Positions 57,980 to 64,000 of a stretch of DNA of 64,000 nucleotides are shown in pieces (position 1 is the stretch's first letter; each line of letters starts with the position of its first letter). A program made the translations under genes and the position numbers. The notes beneath the pieces were generated by a model. The model had not been told where the DNA came from. It did no database searches and worked only from the letters and a program-made list of their open reading frames with translations. The DNA comes from Methanosarcina sp. UBA289 (GTDB lineage: Archaea; Halobacteriota; Methanosarcinia; Methanosarcinales; Methanosarcinaceae), in contig DAKJ01000018.1 of the NCBI GenBank assembly GCA_002496565.1, positions 648,572 through 712,571 on the forward strand, in the 5' to 3' direction.

Positions 57980-58876
57980 ATGACCGGAAAAAAAATTCCT
58001 TCAGATCTATTTATTATTATGGGCTTAGTGCTTCTTACAGATATTTTTGTGCTCACTCCTGGAATAAATGAAACAATATTCCGGAACATACTTGGGCTGC
58101 CTTTTGTGCTATTTCTACCAGGGTATGCTCTGATTGCAGCGCTTTTTCCTGCAAAATCGGATCTTGACGGGATTGAACGGGTGGCTCTTTCTTTCGGACT
58201 GAGTATTGCAGTTGTGCCCCTAATAGGCCTTGGTCTCAATTATACTACATGGGGTATCAAACCCCTTCCAATTCTTATAAGCCTATCAGCTTTCACCTTT
58301 ATCATGTGTGGGCTTGCATATCTGAGGCGGGCAAGTCTCCCAGAAACCGAGACTTTCGAGATCTCCCTCAGGGCAGCAGCATTTTCGCTCAAAACCGAGG
58401 TCATGGGAAATTCAGAATCAAAACTTGATAGAGCTCTTACGGTCTTTCTGATTATTTCCATTCTCCTGTCTGTAGCAACCCTAGCTTATGTAGTTGTGAG
58501 TCCAAAAGAAGGAGAACATTTCACAGAATTCTATATTCTTGGACCTGAAGGAAAGGCAGACAATTATACTACAAATTACACACTCGGACAAAGTGGAACC
58601 GTAATAGTAGGAGTTGTAAACCACGAATACCGGCCCGTAAATTACACAATGGAAGTAAAGCTTGAAAATAAATCACTATTCATTCCGGAAAATGTGAAGC
58701 GTATCAGTCTTGCTCATAATGAGACCTGGGAAGAACCAGTTGTTCTTATGCCTCCTTTTGAGGGAAAGAATATGAAGCTTGAGTTTCAGCTCTATAATGA
58801 GACTGAGAAAAGTGTGCCTTATAGAGACCTTCATCTATGGATAAATGTAAATGCAACAAAACAATTGGAAATTTAA
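57980..58876 (+). CDS. DUF1616 membrane protein (second cassette)
   Basis: 298 residues, a paralogue of the 45314 protein over its length. SDLFIIMGLVLLTDIFVLTP, LGLPFVLFLPGYALIAALFP and ERVALSFGLSIAVVPLIGLG form the helical half. A fifth helix lies near 160, and the outside domain has TEFYILGPEGKADNYTTNYT, YTMEVKLENKSLFIP and DLHLWINVN. ATG at 57980 aligns with the start of its paralogue (MTGKKIPSDLF against MAGNQKFPSDLF); another ATG lies three codons before. Here the protease gene follows after 501 bases rather than two, so the coupling seen in the first cassette is lost. The function is unknown. Confidence 0.82.
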   Translation: MTGKKIPSDLFIIMGLVLLTDIFVLTPGINETIFRNILGLPFVLFLPGYALIAALFPAKSDLDGIERVALSFGLSIAVVPLIGLGLNYTTWGIKPLPILISLSAFTFIMCGLAYLRRASLPETETFEISLRAAAFSLKTEVMGNSESKLDRALTVFLIISILLSVATLAYVVVSPKEGEHFTEFYILGPEGKADNYTTNYTLGQSGTVIVGVVNHEYRPVNYTMEVKLENKSLFIPENVKRISLAHNETWEEPVVLMPPFEGKNMKLEFQLYNETEKSVPYRDLHLWINVNATKQLEI

Positions 58877-59377
58877 GTGTCAAAAAAGCAGCTTAAATAA
58901 ATATAGCCTTTAAATCTTTAGGTTAATACCTTCTGATGCAGGTTTTTAAGCTGCATTCCCTTCAATTTAAAAACATGTATTTAAGATTTCCAGCTTATAC
59001 TATACTATTCAATCATCCAGTCAGAACTTTTTTTGAAGAAGAATAAAACTTTAGTCTTTAAAAACTTGTTAATAGTCAGCTGGAAATTTATCCTTAGTAT
59101 TAGCTTCCTAGCAAAAGCTAATGGGCAAAATTTAACGAATATCCAAGAAAAGAGTGGGTAAAAACTCTATTTTTATGACATTTCAAAGTTTCATGGTAGT
59201 TGAATTGTTATTGAAGCGTGAACTGTTGGAAAAAATTTATTTATTTTTAGAGTGATAATAGAGTGATAATAGTTACACTGATAAGAATGTGTAGTTATTA
59301 AAACTGATTATAAATAAAATGGATGTTTCTACGAAGTATATAGACCTAAACTCTCCCCATTGAAAAGGAGTTATTCT
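58877..59377. other. Intergenic, about 500 bases
   Basis: AT-rich spacer inside the second cassette. The 12-base unit agagtgataat(a) is repeated in tandem at about 59249-59271. No gene was seen. It replaces the two-base spacing of the first cassette, so it may be an insertion or decayed sequence. Confidence 0.35.
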
Positions 59378-60574
59378 ATGCAAAAGTCAACTAATTCTCA
59401 TAAAAGGCGAAAAAAACTTAATTTCCTAACCATTGCATCACTTCCTTTTTTGGCTTTACTATCAATATTCCTTGAAGACATACTCGGTAGCAATACCAAG
59501 TCATCCACATTTCAGGAAATAGGTACAAGGAAAATGTCTTCCAAATTCCTAGAAAAAGATAAAAGTTTGAGAGTTGGCTCAACTTCATATGGGAATCTAG
59601 TGCGTTTCAAAAAACTTGGACTGCTCACGAACATCCGATATATGCTTGAAGGAGTGAGGGTAGCAGTTCTGGCCCTTTTCATATACCCACAAATTGCTTG
59701 TAGAGAGAACAAGTTTACAAAGAATTCGTTGAAGTCTCTCTATTCGCCTAAAATCTGGAAAATAGCCGGAGCTGAAGAAGGAAATCAGAAGAGCTTCCAG
59801 CTCAAGAAACGCAGACTCTTTACTGCAATACCAGTTCTGTGTATAGCCTTTGCCGAGATTTTGATGTTTTTAGAAAAAGTGGGAATAGCTATCTGGGTAC
59901 ATATTGGGATCTTAATAGCACTTTCTCTTTCGAATATATTCGTAAAAGACTCAGAAGTTCAGAAAATTCACCAGGCATTGATGCTCCTTCCTCTCTTAAG
60001 AATTATAAATCTTTCAATGCCTATCTTCTTTGAGACAACTCTTTATACATTTATTTTTATTTATGGCTCCCTGGCAATTCCGATGGCAGTTGTAATTATT
60101 CACCAACGTTACTCTCTTGAGCAGATAGGGATCTCCATGAAGAATATAGAAGCTTATATGATCCTTTCGATTCCTTTGAGCTTAGCTCTTGGATTTGGAG
60201 AATATCTGACAATAAGAACAGGATACTTGATTCCGGATCTTACATTCGAAAACTTGCTTAAACTAACTTTTATAATGGTTTTCTTTGTCGGCTTAGTTGA
60301 GGAGCTTACTTTCAGGTCAATCCTCCAGACAAGGATTGAACAGACACTAAGTGTTGGTGAATCGTTATTAATTACAACTCTCCTGTTTGGACTTATGCAC
60401 TCAGGGTATGGAACTTTCTACGAAATATTATATACAAGTATTATAGGCCTTTTTATAGGAGTAGCCTTCTACAAAACAAAAAGTCTGCCCTTTATTGTGG
60501 TCTTGCACGGTTTTATTAATGTATTTCTTTTCGGGATCCTGCCCCACTATCTGACTGGCAGAATAGGATTTTGA
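59378..60574 (+). CDS. CPBP intramembrane protease with N-terminal extension (second cassette)
   Basis: 398 residues. The C-terminal 270 match the 46204 protein: eight helices and complete motifs EELTFR, FGLMH and HGFIN (the Glu-Glu-Arg, His and His/Asn set). The first 125 residues are extra: a basic start (KSTNSHKRRKKLNFL), one helix near 20-40, a charged stretch, and a possible second helix near 85-105 (GVRVAVLALFIYP). It could cut surface or membrane proteins near the membrane; the substrate is unknown. The ATG at 59378 follows AGGAG by seven bases; a TTG six codons earlier is unlikely. Whether the extension is a fused module or acquired upstream sequence is open. Confidence 0.83.
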   Translation: MQKSTNSHKRRKKLNFLTIASLPFLALLSIFLEDILGSNTKSSTFQEIGTRKMSSKFLEKDKSLRVGSTSYGNLVRFKKLGLLTNIRYMLEGVRVAVLALFIYPQIACRENKFTKNSLKSLYSPKIWKIAGAEEGNQKSFQLKKRRLFTAIPVLCIAFAEILMFLEKVGIAIWVHIGILIALSLSNIFVKDSEVQKIHQALMLLPLLRIINLSMPIFFETTLYTFIFIYGSLAIPMAVVIIHQRYSLEQIGISMKNIEAYMILSIPLSLALGFGEYLTIRTGYLIPDLTFENLLKLTFIMVFFVGLVEELTFRSILQTRIEQTLSVGESLLITTLLFGLMHSGYGTFYEILYTSIIGLFIGVAFYKTKSLPFIVVLHGFINVFLFGILPHYLTGRIGF

Positions 60575-60859
60575 TACTTTATTGAATTAATTTTGTAAAT
60601 TAATCTTCAAGTGAATTTAATCCTGTTTTCAATATTTTCATAGTTTAAAAGAGTTGAGCAACTGACTTTCTTGTAATTTCTCAACCTTTTTATTCTCAAC
60701 TTTCTTTACCTGTAGAAACCCTGAAAAGTTGTACATATCAGAGACTAGAAATCATAAAACGGCCTAAAAAATTAAAAAATTGGAAAATAAAGGATAACAG
60801 CAGTCAATGTATACAAAAGACAAAAAATTAAAAAGAGAGTCCCGGACAGAAATCCAATA

Positions 60860-61063
60860 TTAAATAATTTCTGAGATTTTGAACAAGACAATTCCTGCAA
60901 AAACTAAAAGTAAAGGCAAAATTACCATGTTTAACGAGCTGTTAAGAGAGTTATTCCAGTTTTGGGATGCTGAAAGGACTTCTTTCAAGGAGAGAAAGCC
61001 TATAAGTCCTATGACAACTGAAGCTCCATACTGAGGAAGCCCAGCAGTTGTAACCATCGACAT
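60860..61063 (-). CDS. Small two-helix membrane protein (second cassette)
   Basis: At least 67 residues, converging on the CPBP gene as in the first cassette. VTTAGLPQYGASVVIGLIGF leads into helix 1. SLKEVLSASQNW follows, then SSLNMVILPLLLVFAGIVLF as helix 2. The match to the copy at 47591 (VTTVIPGISDGASV, ASLNMGIIPLLFSF) continues upstream of the first ATG (in-frame ILLSIISSSA). The real start may therefore lie about 15 codons earlier at a non-ATG codon after GGGGGC (about 61108). The function is unknown. Conserved position next to DUF1616-CPBP pairs is the main clue. Confidence 0.6.
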   Translation of the reverse strand: MSMVTTAGLPQYGASVVIGLIGFLSLKEVLSASQNWNNSLNSSLNMVILPLLLVFAGIVLFKISEII

Positions 61064-61645
61064 AGCACTTGAAGAAATAATACTTAATAATATATTAATG
61101 CCCCCATGGATAAAGGAATTTATATTGTTTATTGCAAAGTTACTGTATAAAAGAACTGCAACATATAAAAGACTTTTCTTAAGTTATATAATTCAATAGT
61201 ATATTATCAACCAAATAATCAGTAAAATAGAGATTCTAAGTCATCTTAGTATTCAAGAGTGACCCACTCATACAACTATTAAAATGAGTTAAGTGATGCA
61301 AATGCTCTGGAATATATATTGAAAAATCTAGTGAAAGAAAATTAGCAATCACAAAAATAGTTATCAGGCTTTTGATACCATATATAAAATTGTCTTGAGA
61401 ATTTGAGAATTCACTGGTGTTGTTAGTTAAACTGTTTTAAAATGTTAAACCATATGTGAGCTTCTAATTTTGCCATAGGGACAGAAGCGATAGATAAAAA
61501 TTTATAGTAAGTTATAGAAATGAGTTACAAAATGTTTTAGAAGTAGAATATCTTGGCAAGTTTACTCTGTAAATCAATCATTATCAAATAAGTAATACAT
61601 TTGTAGAAAATTAAATTAAATTTAGATTGAAAAGGGGCAACACCA
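61064..61645. other. Intergenic, about 580 bases
   Basis: AT-rich spacer; the first 50 bases or so may still encode the N terminus of the small protein on the minus strand. No other feature was recognised. Confidence 0.35.
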
Positions 61646-62611
61646 GTGCGCAAATTGACTAGTTTCCTTAAGGAAAGAAATAGACTAATTTTAATGGTCA
61701 CCTCCATTTCGATTTTGGTTTTACTGCTAATTTCTCCTGTAGATGCATCCGTTAACAACTGGGAATTTTCTCCTCAGGAGCCTGTTTGTGGAGATACCAT
61801 TAGTATCAAAGGAAATGCATCTCCAGAAGAGAAAGTTGATGTCTTCGTGACTTTTGAGAAAACCGTTCCTGTGTCTTCAGGAAAGTTTGAATATATTCTT
61901 GAAGATGTAAAAATCCCCGGGGGCTTTAATAATCTATTTAAAGTTGAAGCCATGGGAGTCAAAAACCTCAATGTGAGGGTAAAATTTGTCGTCTGGGCAA
62001 CAAAAAGTTCAGAGGCTTCAGGAGATACCGCAATCGTATCTCAATCAAATGTTCCTCCGGGAACTTACATGATAAAGATTGACGGAGATGCTGCAGAAGG
62101 AGTTTCAGAAGTAAATCTGAAGATTACAGCTTTTCAGAGGATAGATGCGGATTCGAGCGGAGTTTTCAGTTACTCTTATAACACAAAAGCTGTTCCTTCT
62201 GGAGATTTTGAGATAAAAGTTGGAGATATAACAAAAAAGTTAACTATTCAGTCTGAGAAAGACACAGATTCAAATTCAGACTCGAGTTCGGATTTAAACC
62301 CAGCCTCATCTCCCTCGAGTCCGTCTTCTAAAAAGACAAAGTTTTCTCCATCTTCTGAAAACAAGTCTTCTCTTTTGCCAGACAATAAGTCTTCTCCAGA
62401 GTCAATTGCTTCCAAAAATCTAGAAAAAGAAAATAATTCCGAAATTTTAACTCCAGACAAAAATTTAGAAGAAAAGAAAACTCAGGTACATGCCTCGGGA
62501 GAAAACATCCAAAAACACAAATTTTTAGGACCATCTTTAGACAAGTTTTATTTGCTGATAGGAATGGGAGTAGGAGTTCTGATCCTAATTATATACTTAA
62601 GAAAGAAGTGA
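61646..62611 (+). CDS. Exported surface protein with C-terminal anchor
   Basis: 321 residues. An export signal (RLILMVTSISILVLLLISPV, then DAS) precedes two beta-rich domains of about 80 residues each (NNWEFSPQEPVCGDTISIKG; VPPGTYMIKIDGDAAEGVSE). A Ser/Pro/Lys-rich, low-complexity stretch follows near 205-270 (SDSSSDLNPASSPSSPSSKK). It ends in a single helix followed by LRKK. Signal, folded part, flexible stalk, helix and basic tail are the layout of cell-surface proteins that are anchored or sorted at the C terminus. No known domain name is recognised. The GTG start has AGGGG about nine bases upstream. It follows the second DUF1616-CPBP cassette and may be a substrate of that protease; this is a guess from position. 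Confidence 0.72.
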   Translation: MRKLTSFLKERNRLILMVTSISILVLLLISPVDASVNNWEFSPQEPVCGDTISIKGNASPEEKVDVFVTFEKTVPVSSGKFEYILEDVKIPGGFNNLFKVEAMGVKNLNVRVKFVVWATKSSEASGDTAIVSQSNVPPGTYMIKIDGDAAEGVSEVNLKITAFQRIDADSSGVFSYSYNTKAVPSGDFEIKVGDITKKLTIQSEKDTDSNSDSSSDLNPASSPSSPSSKKTKFSPSSENKSSLLPDNKSSPESIASKNLEKENNSEILTPDKNLEEKKTQVHASGENIQKHKFLGPSLDKFYLLIGMGVGVLILIIYLRKK

Positions 62612-62691
62612 AGTGAAAGATGTCAATTCCTAGTAATAAACCTGAAAGAAATTATATTATCATAACAGTACTGGCTTAAAATATTTGGTTA

Positions 62692-64000
62692 ATGAATGGG
62701 GGAATATATTTGAGAAATGGTCTATTAATAATTGTATTAACTTTGTTTATATTAGCTTCTGCAACCACAGTTGCCCAAGGTAATGAAAAAAGTGTTAGCT
62801 CTATTGGGAATATAAGTTTTACAGATAGAGTTGTTTATGTCCTAAATCATACAAGCAACCCGGAGGAAGGAAACTGGATTATAATGGGAAACCCACATAC
62901 AGGGATAAGAGTCCAGCTTCCCCACCCGATAAAATTCACATATAATGGTCCGAAACATGTTGAATTTGAGGGAGTTTCTGGAACCCTATATAAAGAAGAG
63001 AATAAAAGCTTCACTATAAATTACCCATCAGCTTATGCGTATAGTACCCTTCCTATTTACCTGCGCGGGGAAGAAGTAAAGATGTCTTTCTATGGAGAAT
63101 CTGGCCTAAAAGGAAAGGTAGATATATTCCTTATCAAAGTGACACCAGAAACAGTGTTTGAGGTCTTTGATGCTTTCGAAGCAAAAGATATTGCAAATTT
63201 AAACAGGCTCTTTAACGGCAGTGTGGGTGAAGATTACAAAAAATATTCTGCGGTACTCGGAAAGAATGGAGATTTACTAGATTATAATTTAGGACCGCTT
63301 GATGCTGGACAGTATAATATAGTTATGGTTCAAGAAAACGAAGACGGCAGCTTGACATCCCTTTCCACAACAGCATTTATGGTTGCAGAAGATAAATTGA
63401 TAGCCTCAAGTCCAAAAGTCATAGTAAAAAAGGAAAACTTGGACATAAAAGTGGGTCTTGCGAATACTTCCAATGAAAGTAAATGCACCTATGGAGCAGT
63501 ACTGATCAGTAAACAGGCATACAAAGCAAAAATAGAGGTAGATACAAACGGCACAAGAAGAGGCACATCAGTAATAGTAAATGATATGGATGTTATTGAT
63601 AAGTTTGGCATAAACTCTTCAAATTATAGATCAAAGCTAACTAAAAATGAGCTTCAGAAAGAAATCCAAACCCTTATAGGGGAAGAAAACGGTGCAATTG
63701 CAATAGGAGAAAAAGGCCAGAAAAGACTATCACTTACCACTCTTGATTTGTCTGAGGGTAACTATTACCTCTTTGTGGGAGCATATTGTCCTGGAAAAGG
63801 GCTTGTAGGGCTTACTCAGCTTAAAGTTATAATTGTATCAAAAGGTTCTGGAGGAGGTAATGGGTCTGGGGGAGATGGATCTGGGGATGACGATTATCCG
63901 GGAGGAGATGATGGATCGGAAGATGACGATTGTCCGGGAGGAGATGATGGATCAGGAGATGACGATTGTCCGGGAGGAGACGATGGGTCTGGAGGAGATG
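62692..64000 (+). CDS. Exported protein with Asp/Gly-rich repeats, cut by the window end
   Basis: Open from the ATG at 62692 (or TTG at 62710, with GGGGGAA before it) to the last base, at least 436 residues. A signal peptide (LLIIVLTLFILASATTVAQG) precedes a soluble region of about 360 residues with EGNWIIMGNPHTGIRVQLPH and VKMSFYGESGLKGKVDIFLI, then SEGNYYLFVGAYCPGKGLVG. The architecture resembles a methanogen-specific surface family (I believe the one modelled as TIGR04279, not verified). From residue 384 a Gly/Ser/Asp-rich region begins, with 12-residue repeats PGGDDGS(E/G)DDDC. The C terminus lies outside, so any anchor is unseen. It is 80 bases after the 61646 gene, probably in the same transcript. 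Confidence 0.75.
   Translation, partial: MNGGIYLRNGLLIIVLTLFILASATTVAQGNEKSVSSIGNISFTDRVVYVLNHTSNPEEGNWIIMGNPHTGIRVQLPHPIKFTYNGPKHVEFEGVSGTLYKEENKSFTINYPSAYAYSTLPIYLRGEEVKMSFYGESGLKGKVDIFLIKVTPETVFEVFDAFEAKDIANLNRLFNGSVGEDYKKYSAVLGKNGDLLDYNLGPLDAGQYNIVMVQENEDGSLTSLSTTAFMVAEDKLIASSPKVIVKKENLDIKVGLANTSNESKCTYGAVLISKQAYKAKIEVDTNGTRRGTSVIVNDMDVIDKFGINSSNYRSKLTKNELQKEIQTLIGEENGAIAIGEKGQKRLSLTTLDLSEGNYYLFVGAYCPGKGLVGLTQLKVIIVSKGSGGGNGSGGDGSGDDDYPGGDDGSEDDDCPGGDDGSGDDDCPGGDDGSGGD
63898..64000 (+). repeat. 36-base tandem repeats encoding PGGDDGSxDDDC
   Basis: Units at 63898-63933, 63934-63969 and from 63970 to the window end differ by a few bases. Each encodes twelve residues, mostly Asp and Gly with one Cys. 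The number of units beyond the window is unknown. Acidic repeats of this sort suggest calcium binding or a spacer. Confidence 0.8.

Noticed and set aside
57700..58239. Minus-strand 179-codon frame over the start of DUF1616
   Set aside because: It is mostly the complement of the DUF1616 gene extended into AT-rich spacer; its DUF1616 portion mirrors the shadow seen at 45310-45723.
1..64000. CRISPR arrays, tRNA or rRNA genes, insertion sequences
   Set aside because: Looked for by eye. The only regular repeats are the 36-base coding repeat at the right end and the short duplications listed; no transposase-like protein or cloverleaf was recognised.

Overview
The window looks like a Methanosarcina chromosome. 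The DNA is AT-rich, spacers are long and AT-rich, and many starts carry GGTGAT- or GGAG-type ribosome sites. The first gene is the end of mfnB (methanofuran biosynthesis). Five large beta-helix proteins belong to the disaggregatase family, described from Methanosarcina as enzymes that loosen its methanochondroitin matrix. No tRNA, rRNA, CRISPR array or intact insertion sequence was seen.

Nearly everything from about 1 to 57 kb concerns a surface polysaccharide. 1-4.5 kb: mfnB end, a DUF457-like membrane protein, a large membrane protein and a NodB-type deacetylase. 5.3-9.6 kb: two beta-helix (disaggregatase-like) genes. 9.8-11.5 kb: a double-domain GT2. 11.5-13.4 kb: a graveyard of decayed polysaccharide genes. 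13.4-16.9 kb: a GT-C-like membrane protein and a flippase. 22.5-17.1 kb (minus strand): a compact run of DUF354, deacetylase, GT2, GT4 and FemAB-like genes. 23.6-27 kb: ugd, galU and a galE-like gene, the UDP-glucose, UDP-glucuronate and UDP-galactose supply. 28.5-27.1 kb: a second flippase. 36.5-29.3 kb: three tandem disaggregatase-like genes plus the relic of a fourth. 37.5-44.4 kb: two GT4, a GT-C-like protein and two GT2. 48.6-54 kb: a four-gene set resembling WbpD/E/B/A, which would make a UDP-diacetamido-uronic acid, followed by a deacetylase. 54.6-57.1 kb: a third flippase and another GT2.

Two copies of a cassette lie in the right part, at 45.3-47.9 and 58.0-61.1 kb. Each has a DUF1616 protein, a CPBP (CAAX-type) intramembrane protease and, on the opposite strand, a very small two-helix membrane protein. 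A third copy of the small protein lies alone at 23.1 kb. The second cassette is followed by two exported surface proteins, the last cut by the window end.

Taken together the locus could encode precursor synthesis, assembly, export, modification and also enzymatic release of a uronic-acid-containing matrix. That fits methanochondroitin (known to contain glucuronic acid and N-acetylgalactosamine), but the link to this polymer is inference. Repeated gene types, tandem duplications with swapped C-terminal modules and several decayed copies show that the region turns over quickly.
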